Shown here one piece after another: positions 1-7,281 of a DNA stretch of 10,928 nt. Under the pieces are notes generated by a model, which saw only the letters and a program-made list of their open reading frames with translations, was not told the origin of the DNA and did no database searches. This stretch comes from Rhodothermia bacterium (GTDB taxonomy: Bacteria; Bacteroidota; Rhodothermia; Rhodothermales; JABDKH01): NCBI GenBank assembly GCA_030431165.1, contig JAUIJQ010000055.1:1-10928 (forward strand), given 5' to 3'. Each line of letters starts with the position of its first letter. Position 1 is the stretch's first letter. The position numbers and the translations under genes are program-made.

Positions 1-228
1 GATGTCGATCAGCCTACGGTGGCTCCGCGTTTCAAACTGCTCGCGGCTTTTCTTGTCCACGTGCGGACTGCGGAGCACCGTATAGATCGACTTCCTCGTC
101 GGCAGCGGAATGGGACCGCTGACAACTGCACCCGTCGACTTCACAGTGCGGATGATCTTCTCCGCACTCTTGTCGATCAACGAGTGGTCGTACGACTTGA
201 GCTTTATCCTGATTTTCTGGCTCGCCAT
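1..228 (-). CDS. rpsJ: 30S ribosomal protein S10, N-terminal 76 residues (runs off the window)
   Basis: S10 sits in the head of the 30S subunit and in many bacteria also acts as NusE in transcription antitermination. The reading frame opens with ATG at 228 and stays open to base 1, giving 76 of the roughly 102 residues usual for the family. The translation carries the S10 hallmarks: MASQKIRIKLKSYDHSLID at the start, GPIPLPTRK near residues 40-48, VLRSPHVDKKSREQFE in the middle, and SHRRLIDI at the edge, which matches the conserved region before the C-terminal third. It lies 20 bp downstream of the tuf stop in the same direction. This is the common junction of the str and S10 operons, so it is probably co-transcribed with tuf. 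A 5-bp inverted repeat fills the space just before its start codon, and no Shine-Dalgarno sequence is visible. Identification is secure; the C-terminus is not in view. Confidence 0.97.
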   Translation of the reverse strand, partial: MASQKIRIKLKSYDHSLIDKSAEKIIRTVKSTGAVVSGPIPLPTRKSIYTVLRSPHVDKKSREQFETRSHRRLIDI

Positions 229-241
229 AACGGAAACCGTT
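229..241 (-). promoter_or_regulatory. Small hairpin abutting the rpsJ start codon
   Basis: On the minus strand the bases immediately before the rpsJ ATG read AACGG TTT CCGTT, a perfect 5-bp inverted repeat with a 3-base loop. It fills most of the 20-bp tuf-rpsJ spacer and occupies the place where a ribosome binding site would be. It could reduce initiation on rpsJ or couple it to translation of tuf. It could also be chance, because a 5-bp repeat is short. Confidence 0.35.
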
Positions 242-248
242 CGAAGCT

Positions 249-1439
249 TTAGTCGAGGATTTTGGATACGACGCCGGCGCCGACCGTGCGGCCGCCTTCG
301 CGGATCGCGAATCGGAGGCCCTGCTCCATCGCTACCGGGACGATCAGCTTCACCTTGAACTGCGTGTTGTCACCAGGCATCACCATCTCCACGCCGTCTG
401 GAAGCTCGATGTCGCCCGTCACATCCGTCGTACGGAAGTAGAACTGCGGACGGTACCCCTTGAAGAACGGCGTGTGACGCCCACCTTCGTCTTTGGACAG
501 CACGTACACCTCAGCCTCAAACTCCTTGTGCGGCGTCACGCTGCCGGGCTTGCACACAACCATTCCGCGCTCTACAGCCTCTTTGTCGATACCGCGAAGC
601 AGAAGGCCCACGTTGTCACCGGCCTCGCCACGGTCCAGAAGCTTCCTGAACATCTCTACGCCCGTCACCGTCGAGGTCAGCTTCTCATCCTGCATTCCGA
701 TGATCTCAACCCCTTCGCCCGTCGTCACGACGCCACGCTCAATTCGGCCCGTTACTACCGTTCCACGACCCGTGATCGAGAACACGTCCTCAACCGGCAT
801 CAGGAACGGCTTCTCCGTGTCGCGCTCAGGCGTCGGAATGTAGCTGTCCACATGGCCCATCAGTTCCATGATCTTGTCTTCCCAGGCCTCTTCGCCGTTG
901 AGCGCGCCCAGCGCACTACCGCGAATGACGGGGATCTCGTCGCCAGGAAACTCATACGTCTCCAGCAACTCGCGCACTTCCATCTCCACCAGCTCCAGCA
1001 GCTCCTCGTCATCAACAAGGTCAACCTTGTTCATGAACACCACGATGTAAGGCACACCAACCTGGCGCGCCAGCAGGATGTGCTCGCGCGTCTGCGGCAT
1101 CGGACCGTCAGTCGCTGCAACCACCAGGATCGCACCGTCCATCTGCGCAGCACCCGTGACCATGTTCTTCACATAGTCAGCGTGGCCAGGGCAGTCTACG
1201 TGCGCGTAGTGTCGATTGTCCGTCTCGTACTCCACGTGCGCCGTCGCAATCGTGATACCGCGCTCGCGCTCTTCCGGCGCATTGTCGATCGAGTCGAACG
1301 AGCGGATCTCGTTGCCCGTCACGCGCTTGGCCAGGACCTGCGTGATCGCAGCCGTCAGCGTCGTCTTACCGTGGTCCACGTGACCGATTGTACCCACGTT
1401 CACGTGGGGCTTGTTGCGCTGAAATGTCTCCTTCGCCAT
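249..1439 (-). CDS. tuf: Translation elongation factor Tu (EF-Tu)
   Basis: EF-Tu is the cytoplasmic GTPase that delivers aminoacyl-tRNA to the ribosomal A site. The protein is 396 residues, full length for the family. The G domain shows the P-loop GHVDHGKT at residues 19-26, the switch I segment RGITI at 60-64, DCPGH at 82-86, NKVD at 137-140 and SAL at 175-177. Domain 2 begins around 210 and carries TGRGTVVTGR at 223-232. Domain 3 ends in VGAGVVSKILD. The catalytic histidine of DCPGH (86) is present. The ATG at 1439 gives the standard MAKETF N-terminus. No Shine-Dalgarno motif precedes it. The gene sits 41 bp after fusA and 20 bp before rpsJ, the classic str-operon position. Whether the genome has a second tuf copy cannot be seen here. 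Confidence 0.99.
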   Translation of the reverse strand: MAKETFQRNKPHVNVGTIGHVDHGKTTLTAAITQVLAKRVTGNEIRSFDSIDNAPEERERGITIATAHVEYETDNRHYAHVDCPGHADYVKNMVTGAAQMDGAILVVAATDGPMPQTREHILLARQVGVPYIVVFMNKVDLVDDEELLELVEMEVRELLETYEFPGDEIPVIRGSALGALNGEEAWEDKIMELMGHVDSYIPTPERDTEKPFLMPVEDVFSITGRGTVVTGRIERGVVTTGEGVEIIGMQDEKLTSTVTGVEMFRKLLDRGEAGDNVGLLLRGIDKEAVERGMVVCKPGSVTPHKEFEAEVYVLSKDEGGRHTPFFKGYRPQFYFRTTDVTGDIELPDGVEMVMPGDNTQFKVKLIVPVAMEQGLRFAIREGGRTVGAGVVSKILD

Positions 1440-1480
1440 AACTGTCGTTTCGTGTTATCTATCTAAGCGGGTATTGTTGG

Positions 1481-3574
1481 TCAGGCCGTCACGACGCCGG
1501 TGCTCGTGGCGATTACCTCTTCAGCGATGCTCTTCGGCACCTCTTCGTAGTGATCAAACTGCATCGAGTACAAGGCACGTCCCTGTGTGATCGAGCGCAT
1601 ATCCGTCGAGTATCCGAACATACTTGAGAGCGGCACAAGCGCTTTGATAACCTGTGCGTCCTGACGCTGCCCCATGCTCTGGATTCGGCCACGACGGCTG
1701 TTGAGGTCGCCGATGACGTCGCCCATGTATTCTTCCGGAGTGACAACCTCCACTTCCATGACGGGCTCCATCAGCACCGGCTTCGCGCGCCTTGCGGCTT
1801 CGCGGAGCGCCATGCGTCCGGCAATCTCGAACGAAAGCTGGTCGGAGTCCACGTTGTGGTACTTGCCGTCATAGAGGCGCGCCCTTACGCCTTCCAGCGG
1901 GAAGCCGGCAAGCGGTCCCTGATCCAGGGCGGATTTCAGTCCGCGCTCGACCGAAGGAATGAACTCACGCGGAATGGCGCCCCCGCGAATCTCGTCGATA
2001 AACTCGAATCCGACGCCGTCTTCCACCGGGCTGATCTCAACGTAGATCTCGGCGAACTGACCGCGACCACCGGACTGCTTCTTGTGCGTGTAGTGTTCGT
2101 CGTATGACTGACGAATCGTCTCACGGTAGGCAACCTGCGGCTTGCCAACGTTTGCCTCAACCTTGAACTCGCGCTTCAGGCGATCGACGATGATCTCGAG
2201 GTGCAGCTCGCCCATACCGGAAATAATCGTCTGCCCGGTTTCGTGATCTGTGGTGACCTTGAACGTCGGATCTTCTTCGGCGAGCTTTTGCAGCCCCGTG
2301 CCGAGCTTGTCATTGTCAGCCTTTGTCTTCGGCTCAATGGCAATACGGATAACCGGCTCCGGGAAGTCCATCTGCTCGAGCACGACCGGGTTGTCCGGTG
2401 CACAGAGCGTGTCGCCCGTCTTTACGTCTTTCAAGCCTACCGCCGCCGCGATATCGCCGGCTCGTACCTGCTCAACATCTTCGCGGTGGTTGGCGTGCAT
2501 AAACAGAATGCGACCGACGCGTTCTTTCTTCTCGGTCGTAGCATTCAGGACGGCGGTCCCTTTGTCCAGCGTGCCCGAGTAGACGCGGAAGAACGTCAGC
2601 TTCCCTACGTATGGGTCTGTCGCAATCTTGAACGCAATAGCACTAAACGGCTCAGCCGGATCAGGCTTGCGGACCTGCTGTTCGTCACTACGGGGAACCA
2701 CGCCCTCAACCGGAGGCACGTCGACCGGACTCGGGAGGTAGTCGATGACACCGTCCAGCATGCGCTGAACGCCTTTGTTCTTGAACGCCGAACCGCAGAA
2801 AACCGGCGTAATGTCAAGGCTCAACGTTGCCTCGCGGACGGTTGCGCGAATCTCATCTTCGGTGATCTCTTCACCTTCGAGATACTTCATCAGCAACTCG
2901 TCGTTGTGCTCAGCGATCGCCTCGAGGAGGTGGATCCGCCAGTGACGGTACTGATTCTTCAGGTCGTCCGGGATGGGCAGCTCGTCCCAGGTCGAACCCT
3001 GGGTTTCGTCGTGCCACACGATCGCCTTGCCCGATACGAGGTCGATGATCCCACGGAACATCTCGCCTTCGCCAATCGGAATCTGGACCGGGACGGCGTT
3101 TGCCTTCAGACGGTCCTTCATCATCTGCACGGCGGCCTCAAAGTCGGCGCCGGTGCGGTCCATCTTGTTGACAAACGCGATACGCGGAACGTGATACTTG
3201 TCCGCCTGCCGCCATACGGTTTCCGACTGGGGCTCAACACCACCCACCGAGCAGAACAGGGCAACGGCACCGTCGAGCACGCGCAGCGAGCGCTCGACTT
3301 CGACGGTGAAGTCGACGTGCCCGGGGGTGTCGATGATATTGATCCGGTTGTCCCGCCAGAAGCAGGTCGTGGCAGCCGACGTAATCGTGATCCCGCGCTC
3401 CTTCTCCTGCTCCATCCAGTCCATGGTTGCGCCGCCGTCATGGACTTCACCCATGCGGTGCAGGCGCCCCGTGTAGAAGAGGATCCGCTCGGTCGTCGTC
3501 GTCTTACCCGCATCAATGTGGGCCATGATGCCGATGTTGCGGGTGTTCTGGAGTTGGGCCTTGGGAGTGCTCAT
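1481..3574 (-). CDS. fusA: Translation elongation factor G (EF-G)
   Basis: EF-G is the GTPase that drives tRNA-mRNA translocation and, with RRF, ribosome recycling. The protein is 697 residues, a normal full length. The G domain has the P-loop AHIDAGKT at 18-25, RGITI at 60-64, DTPGH at 82-86 and NKMD at 136-139. Domain IV shows HKKQSGGRGQFA and later the DGKYHNVDS tip-loop region with its conserved histidine. Domain V ends with EEYMGDVIGDLNSRRG and SMFGYSTDMRSITQGRA. The motif set is that of the canonical housekeeping factor, not a tetracycline-protection or EF-G2 paralogue, and its position between rpsG and tuf agrees. Start is ATG at 3574 and stop is TGA at 1483-1481. There is no Shine-Dalgarno sequence; a bulged hairpin lies 7 bases upstream. 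No truncation or frameshift is apparent. Confidence 0.99.
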   Translation of the reverse strand: MSTPKAQLQNTRNIGIMAHIDAGKTTTTERILFYTGRLHRMGEVHDGGATMDWMEQEKERGITITSAATTCFWRDNRINIIDTPGHVDFTVEVERSLRVLDGAVALFCSVGGVEPQSETVWRQADKYHVPRIAFVNKMDRTGADFEAAVQMMKDRLKANAVPVQIPIGEGEMFRGIIDLVSGKAIVWHDETQGSTWDELPIPDDLKNQYRHWRIHLLEAIAEHNDELLMKYLEGEEITEDEIRATVREATLSLDITPVFCGSAFKNKGVQRMLDGVIDYLPSPVDVPPVEGVVPRSDEQQVRKPDPAEPFSAIAFKIATDPYVGKLTFFRVYSGTLDKGTAVLNATTEKKERVGRILFMHANHREDVEQVRAGDIAAAVGLKDVKTGDTLCAPDNPVVLEQMDFPEPVIRIAIEPKTKADNDKLGTGLQKLAEEDPTFKVTTDHETGQTIISGMGELHLEIIVDRLKREFKVEANVGKPQVAYRETIRQSYDEHYTHKKQSGGRGQFAEIYVEISPVEDGVGFEFIDEIRGGAIPREFIPSVERGLKSALDQGPLAGFPLEGVRARLYDGKYHNVDSDQLSFEIAGRMALREAARRAKPVLMEPVMEVEVVTPEEYMGDVIGDLNSRRGRIQSMGQRQDAQVIKALVPLSSMFGYSTDMRSITQGRALYSMQFDHYEEVPKSIAEEVIATSTGVVTA

Positions 3575-3581
3575 CGAACTA

Positions 3582-3601
3582 GCGGCGCTCGAAGCAGCCG
3601 C
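3582..3601 (-). promoter_or_regulatory. Bulged hairpin 7 bases upstream of fusA
   Basis: On the minus strand GCGGC, then GCT, pair with AGC and GCCGC around the loop TCG, with a single bulged T. That is 8 base pairs in a 20-base element in the 51-bp rpsG-fusA spacer. The start codon itself stays outside the stem. It has no T-tract, so it is not a terminator. Control of fusA initiation, or coupling to rpsG translation, is a possibility only. Confidence 0.4.
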
Positions 3602-3625
3602 ATTGAAAATTCAGTGTTGCTTTTG

Positions 3626-4093
3626 CTAGAACCGGAAGTGGGAGAACGCTTTGTTCGCCTCGGCCATCCGGTGCGTGTCGTCTTTCTTCTTGATGGCGCC
3701 GCCTTCGCCCTTCGAGGCGCTGAACAGTTCAGCGGCAAGCCTGTTGGCCATGCTCTTGTCGTTGCGGGCGCGCGCATACTGGATGATCCACCGGAATGCC
3801 AGCGCGGTGCGGCGGTCGGGGCGGACTTCGATCGGTACCTGGTACGTGGCGCCGCCAACTCGACGGCTGCGCACTTCGACGAGCGGCGCAACGTTATTGA
3901 TCGCCTGCCGAAACACTTCGACGCCGGGCTGGCCGGAACGCTCTTCGATCAGCTCAAACGCCTTGTAGACGATGCGCTGAGCGACGCTCTTCTTCCCGCT
4001 GTCCATCACGCTGTTCACAAAGCGTGACACGAGTACGTCGTCGTACACCGGATCTGGCAGTACCTGCCTTCTTTCTGCACTCTTTCTACGCAT
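3626..4093 (-). CDS. rpsG: 30S ribosomal protein S7
   Basis: S7 binds the 3' major domain of 16S rRNA, nucleates assembly of the 30S head and contacts tRNA near the E site. The ATG at 4093 gives 155 residues, the usual bacterial length, beginning MRRKSAERRQVLPDPVYDD. Conserved stretches include SRFVNSVMDSGKKSVAQRIV, the beta-hairpin region VEVRSRRVGGATYQVP, and the C-terminal DTHRMAEANKAFSHFRF. The frame stays open upstream to a TTG at 4183, but those 30 residues match nothing in S7, so the ATG is preferred. The stop is TAG at 3628-3626. In Escherichia coli, S7 represses its own operon by binding the rpsL-rpsG spacer. Here that spacer is 119 bp and contains a stem-loop, so similar control is conceivable. 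No Shine-Dalgarno sequence is seen. Confidence 0.98.
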   Translation of the reverse strand: MRRKSAERRQVLPDPVYDDVLVSRFVNSVMDSGKKSVAQRIVYKAFELIEERSGQPGVEVFRQAINNVAPLVEVRSRRVGGATYQVPIEVRPDRRTALAFRWIIQYARARNDKSMANRLAAELFSASKGEGGAIKKKDDTHRMAEANKAFSHFRF

Positions 4094-4183
4094 AGTAGAC
4101 CGTTGTCGTAGACACTGTTTGGGGCCGGATGCTCGCCGGTGGAATCGCTCGTAGTTGCGATGACGACCGCCGACCCTGGGCAA

Positions 4184-4200
4184 GACCGCTTTAGGCGGTC
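4184..4200 (-). promoter_or_regulatory. Stem-loop in the rpsL-rpsG intercistronic spacer
   Basis: The minus strand reads GACCGC CTAAA GCGGTC, a perfect 6-bp stem with a 5-base loop, 12 bases after the rpsL stop codon. The sequence after it (TTGCCC) is not a T-tract, so termination inside the operon is unlikely. A second, weak 4-bp repeat (TGTC/GACA, 4104-4114) lies nearer the rpsG start. The long 119-bp spacer, compared with 20-51 bp elsewhere in the operon, is the feature that recalls the S7 translational operator of enterobacteria. That function is inferred from position only. Confidence 0.4.
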
Positions 4201-4212
4201 ACTCTGCAAATG

Positions 4213-4587
4213 CTAGCTCCTCGGACGCTTCGCGCCGTACTTCGAGCGGGACTGCTTCCTGTCGGCAACCCCGGTCGTATCAAGTGCGCCTCGCACGATG
4301 TGGTACTTAACACCCGGCAGGTCCTTGACCCTGCCGCCACGTACCAGCACGATGGAGTGCTCCTGAAGGTTGTGCCCCTCACCGGGGATGTACGCGATTA
4401 CCTCGATACCATTGGTGAGGCGAACCTTTGCGACCTTGCGCAATGCGGAGTTCGGCTTCTTCGGTGTCGTGGTATAAACACGCGTGCAAACGCCACGGCG
4501 CTGCGGACACGAATCAAGTGCTCGGGACTTCGTCTTCTGCTTCTGCGAGACCCGGCCCTTGCGTACAAGCTGTTGTATAGTCGGCAC
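4213..4587 (-). CDS. rpsL: 30S ribosomal protein S12 (GTG start)
   Basis: S12 sits at the decoding centre of the 30S subunit and governs accuracy. The 124-residue protein matches the standard length and sequence: MPTIQQLVRKGR at the start, TTTPKKPNSALRKVA at 39-53, GEGHNLQEHS at 69-78, VRGGRVKDLPGVKYH near 82-96, and SKYGAKRPRS at the end. Lys43 and Lys88, counted with Met1, are the wild-type residues at the two main streptomycin-resistance positions, so this allele predicts sensitivity. Asp89, the residue methylthiolated by RimO where that enzyme exists, is present. The initiation codon is GTG (4587-4585). No ATG gives the conserved N-terminus. It is preceded by no Shine-Dalgarno sequence but by a GC-only hairpin. 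As first gene of the str operon it has a long 467-bp upstream gap, where the operon promoter should lie. Confidence 0.98.
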   Translation of the reverse strand: MPTIQQLVRKGRVSQKQKTKSRALDSCPQRRGVCTRVYTTTPKKPNSALRKVAKVRLTNGIEVIAYIPGEGHNLQEHSIVLVRGGRVKDLPGVKYHIVRGALDTTGVADRKQSRSKYGAKRPRS

Positions 4588-4595
4588 GTTTACTC

Positions 4596-4611
4596 GGCGC
4601 GCGGGCGCGCC
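4596..4611 (-). promoter_or_regulatory. GC-only hairpin 8 bases upstream of the rpsL GTG
   Basis: The minus strand reads GGCGCGC CC GCGCGCC, a perfect 7-bp inverted repeat made only of G and C. In RNA it would probably form a 6-bp stem with a CCCG loop. It ends 8 bases before the GTG start, inside the region covered by an initiating ribosome. It lacks a T-tract. It is the strongest short RNA structure seen in the operon leader and could set S12 output, but no function is shown. Confidence 0.45.
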
Positions 4612-4896
4612 TCAAATTCTCCTACAGGCTTCTCATTGCCACAGATCAAACCCGGGGTCCGATTCCTACGGCAACCTGCGCTCGTCTCCGAAAGCCATCT
4701 GGGCGACGACTCAGTAGACCGAAAGGCCCGCGACCGGCAGATAAAGAACCATGGCCTGATCGCCACCGGGAGGCTAGTCGGATAAACCGATTGGGGTCGA
4801 CGGGCTCACAGAACGTGGCCACATGATCCCTCAATCAGTCCCGCAGTAGCTCCAGCAAATGACGTCCGCAATGACTTCAGCCGGGCGCAACGAATG

Positions 4897-4918
4897 CAGC
4901 TCGATAATATAGGAGCTG
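4897..4918 (-). promoter_or_regulatory. Inverted repeat around an AT-rich core; candidate promoter -10/operator
   Basis: On the minus strand CAGCTC and GAGCTG form a perfect 6-bp inverted repeat flanking the 10-base core CTATATTATC. The core contains TATATT/TATTAT, which resembles a -10 element for minus-strand transcription. No good -35 hexamer is seen at 16-18 bp. Directly adjoining it is a second 5-bp repeat, GGATT/AATCC (4918-4932). If transcription starts here, rpsL would have a leader of about 300 nt. This is suggestive only. Confidence 0.25.
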
Positions 4919-5034
4919 GATTAGAAAAATCCTTGTTGCGAGACGGTGAAGATTCCAGAACAGCCGTTTCTACACCATAACTGCACACGCACACCCACCA
5001 CAGCACGATCATCGATATAGATCAATGTATCGCT

Positions 5035-5048
5035 ACTGCTACAGCAGT
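5035..5048 (-). terminator. Short hairpin just after the ftsH stop codon
   Basis: The minus strand reads ACTGCT GT AGCAGT, beginning 6 bases after the TAG of ftsH. In RNA it would fold as a 5-bp stem with a TGTA loop. No T-tract follows, so it is at best a weak or factor-assisted terminator or a 3'-end stabiliser. Confidence 0.25.
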
Positions 5049-5054
5049 GGGGTG

Positions 5055-7172
5055 CTAACCGAGCTGCTCGCCGGCCCCTGCGCCTTCGGCCGAATCTGAG
5101 TCCGCCGGTCGGATATCCGCATCCCCCTCAACAGCAGCTTCGGGCAACCCATCGCCGGCTGAGCCAACCTTGTAATTGACATACTCACCAAACGGCCGCT
5201 CACCCAGGATCTCGACCAGGTCTTTGGGACCGAGCACCTCCTTCTTCAGCAGAGCCTGCGCCATCTCTTCGAGCTTCTCGCGCTTCTCTTCGAGCATCGT
5301 GCGCGCCTTCTGGCGGACGCTTCCGATAATGCGCTTTACCTCTTCATCGATAATGCGGGCCGTCTCGTCAGAGTATGGCTTGTCAAACACCGGCTGCTCA
5401 CCGCCGCCCGAGAGGTTGAAACTGACGTAGCCGACTCGCTCGCTCATCCCGTAGTCGACGACCATCGCGTACGCCATCTTGGTGATTCGCTCGAGATCGT
5501 TCTGTGCGCCGGTGGATATCCGACCAAAAGCGATCTCTTCAGCGACGCGTCCGCCGATAGCCATCGTCATGCGGTCGAGCAGTGCCTCGCTCGTATAGAG
5601 GTAGCGCTCCTCCGGCAGGTACTGGGCATAGCCGAGCGCGGCCAACCCGCGGGGCACGATGGACACCTTGACGACAGGATCGGTGTGCTCAAGGAACCAG
5701 CCCGTAATCGCGTGACCCGCCTCGTGATAAGCCACAATCTCCCGTTCTTCGGGCGAAATCAGCTTGTTCCGCTTCTCGAGGCCTGCGATGATGCGGTCAA
5801 TGGCCTTCTCGAAGTCCTCCATGCTAATGGCCTTCTTGCTCTCTCGAGCAGCCAGAAGAGCCGCCTCGTTACACACGTTGGCGATCTCCGCGCCGGCAAA
5901 GCCCGGTGTCTGACTCGCAAGAACCGCATGGTCAACGTCGTCGCCGATGGTCAACTCGCGGGTGTGCACCTTGAAGATTTCCTCGCGCTCACGCCGATCA
6001 GGCTTGTCTATCAGCACCTGCCGGTCAAACCGGCCGGGTCGGAGCAGCGCTGAATCGAGTACGTCAGGGCGGTTTGTGGCCGCCATGATGATGACGCCCT
6101 TGTCTGTGTTGAACCCGTCCATCTCGACGAGCAACTGGTTGAGCGTGTTCTCTCGTTCGTCGTTGGCTCCCATCATCATACCACGACCGCGCGACCGTCC
6201 GATCGCGTCGATCTCATCGATAAAGATGATACACGGCGCCTTCTCCTTTGCCTGACGGAACAGGTCACGCACACGTGCGGCACCGACGCCAACAAACATC
6301 TCGACAAAGTCAGATCCAGAAAGCGAAAAGAACGGCGTACCCGCTTCACCCGCTACCGCCTTGGCCAGCAAAGTCTTACCCGTACCCGGAGGTCCAACCA
6401 AGAGCACTCCCTTGGGTAGTTTGCCACCAAGCTTTGTGAACTTGCGCGGGTTCCGAAGAAACTCGACGACCTCGACGACCTCGTCTTTTGCCTCATCCAG
6501 GCCGGCGACGTCTGCAAAGGTGATCCGGTGGTCACCCATCGCATCAAAAAGCACCGCCTTGTTCTTGCCGATGTTGAGGACCTGCGAACCGGGATTCATC
6601 CGGCGCAGAATGAAGGCCCAGAACAACACAAGGAGCAGCAACGGGAAGATCCAGAACAGCACACCGTCGAGCCAGTTCTCTTCCTGCTTGGCACTGAAAG
6701 CCACTTCAGCCTCTCCCGCCTCGCGGGCGGCCGCATTGTGCTCACGCAGAAACTTCGTGAGCTCGTGGTCGCTCGGCTTCGTCGTAGTAAACTGTCCCGA
6801 CTGGTCTTCAGCCCGTCCGTTCAGGATCTCGTTCCCACCTGGCTCGGGTAGCTTGACGCGCCCCTGCGATACCGCTTCCTCGGTGTATTTGCCGATGATT
6901 TCCCGGTCGTTTACGACGGTAATCTCAGCGACGTAGCCATCTTCGACGTAGTCGAGGAAGTCACTGTAGTCGACGTCGTTCGGCGCGGTTCCTGTAACAA
7001 ACAGGAGAAGGTGGACGACCAGTGCCAATCCGAACAGCACGTAGAACCACACCCAGAAGCGCGGGCGCTTTTCGGGCGGTCGCGAACCACCCCGTTCGCC
7101 GCCACGCTCCTGGCGCCGCTCATCCCCACCGGTTCGCGGGTTCGGAGGGAAGTCCCGGTTTTCTTGCGTCAT
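5055..7172 (-). CDS. ftsH: ATP-dependent zinc metalloprotease FtsH
   Basis: FtsH is a hexameric inner-membrane AAA+ protease that extracts and degrades misfolded membrane proteins and short-lived regulators. With the ATG at 7172 it has 705 residues. A 38-residue polar, Arg/Gly/Pro-rich cytoplasmic tail precedes membrane helix 1 (about 39-59), an extracytoplasmic domain of about 110 residues, and membrane helix 2 (about 170-189). The AAA domain has Walker A GPPGTGKT (260-267), pore loop EMFVGVGA (291-298), Walker B IIFIDEID (315-322) and the second region of homology TNRPDVLDSALLRPGRFDR (366-384). The protease domain has HEAGH (483-487; zinc ligands His483 and His487, catalytic Glu484) and the third ligand Asp559 in TGAQNDLER. 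All catalytic residues are intact. The C-terminal tail is acidic. The frame opens at a TTG (7232), but the ATG gives a more normal N-terminus. It lies 108 bp after the lipoprotein gene. Confidence 0.98.
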   Translation of the reverse strand: MTQENRDFPPNPRTGGDERRQERGGERGGSRPPEKRPRFWVWFYVLFGLALVVHLLLFVTGTAPNDVDYSDFLDYVEDGYVAEITVVNDREIIGKYTEEAVSQGRVKLPEPGGNEILNGRAEDQSGQFTTTKPSDHELTKFLREHNAAAREAGEAEVAFSAKQEENWLDGVLFWIFPLLLLVLFWAFILRRMNPGSQVLNIGKNKAVLFDAMGDHRITFADVAGLDEAKDEVVEVVEFLRNPRKFTKLGGKLPKGVLLVGPPGTGKTLLAKAVAGEAGTPFFSLSGSDFVEMFVGVGAARVRDLFRQAKEKAPCIIFIDEIDAIGRSRGRGMMMGANDERENTLNQLLVEMDGFNTDKGVIIMAATNRPDVLDSALLRPGRFDRQVLIDKPDRREREEIFKVHTRELTIGDDVDHAVLASQTPGFAGAEIANVCNEAALLAARESKKAISMEDFEKAIDRIIAGLEKRNKLISPEEREIVAYHEAGHAITGWFLEHTDPVVKVSIVPRGLAALGYAQYLPEERYLYTSEALLDRMTMAIGGRVAEEIAFGRISTGAQNDLERITKMAYAMVVDYGMSERVGYVSFNLSGGGEQPVFDKPYSDETARIIDEEVKRIIGSVRQKARTMLEEKREKLEEMAQALLKKEVLGPKDLVEILGERPFGEYVNYKVGSAGDGLPEAAVEGDADIRPADSDSAEGAGAGEQLG

Positions 7173-7250
7173 GATCTTGTCGTGCTGGGATAGGGCCGCC
7201 GCGCGGAGTACGCCTGAGAGAACGGCTTCCAAGTAATCGTACGCCGTACC

Positions 7251-7281
7251 ACGCTGTCCGTTCTGAGTTCCGGATCAGCGT
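7251..7281 (-). terminator. Hairpin at the end of the lipoprotein gene
   Basis: On the minus strand ACGCTG and TCCG pair with CGGA and CAGCGT around the 10-base loop GAACTCAGAA, with one bulged A, giving 10 base pairs. The outermost A is the last base of the TAA stop codon. No T-tract follows (GGTACGGC), so classic intrinsic termination is doubtful. It may mark the transcript end or protect it, and it would separate this gene from ftsH. Confidence 0.4.

Larger units (their letters stand above)
4588..5054 (-). other. 467-bp ftsH-rpsL intergenic region, presumed str-operon leader
   Basis: No convincing gene lies here. Two short frames, on the minus strand at 4806-5012 and 4646-4834, have no family features and no start signal. 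The stretch holds, in transcription order, a small hairpin just after the ftsH stop, an AT-rich zone around 4900-5033 with several inverted repeats (including CGATA/TATCG at 5013-5032 and GGATT/AATCC at 4918-4932), and the GC-only hairpin before rpsL. The operon promoter is expected here, but no clear -35/-10 pair or Bacteroidota-type TAnnTTTG box was found. No tRNA or riboswitch was recognised. Confidence 0.6.

Noticed and set aside
474..1466. A 330-codon open frame on the plus strand opposite tuf
   Set aside because: Same reason: it mirrors a conserved, strongly biased gene, with no family motif or start signal.
2201..4027. A 608-codon open frame on the plus strand opposite fusA and rpsG
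   Set aside because: It is antisense to two unmistakable genes. Its Arg/His/Val/Leu-rich composition is what the complement of GC-biased codons gives, and it shows no domain.
4094..4183. N-terminal extension of S7 starting at TTG 4183
   Set aside because: The added 30 residues match no S7 feature; ATG 4093 gives the canonical length and N-terminus.
4655..4680. tRNA T-arm-like sequence GGGTCCGATTCC on the plus strand
   Set aside because: The flanking bases do not form a 5-bp T stem, and no acceptor, D or anticodon arms are present.
4646..4834. 62-residue minus-strand frame in the ftsH-rpsL gap
   Set aside because: No family features, and it overlaps the expected untranslated leader.
4806..5012. 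68-residue minus-strand frame in the ftsH-rpsL gap
   Set aside because: No recognisable motif, atypical composition and no start context; the region behaves like a leader with inverted repeats.
7173..7232. TTG start for ftsH at 7232
   Set aside because: The extra 20 residues have no family counterpart and include a rare start codon; ATG 7172 is adequate.
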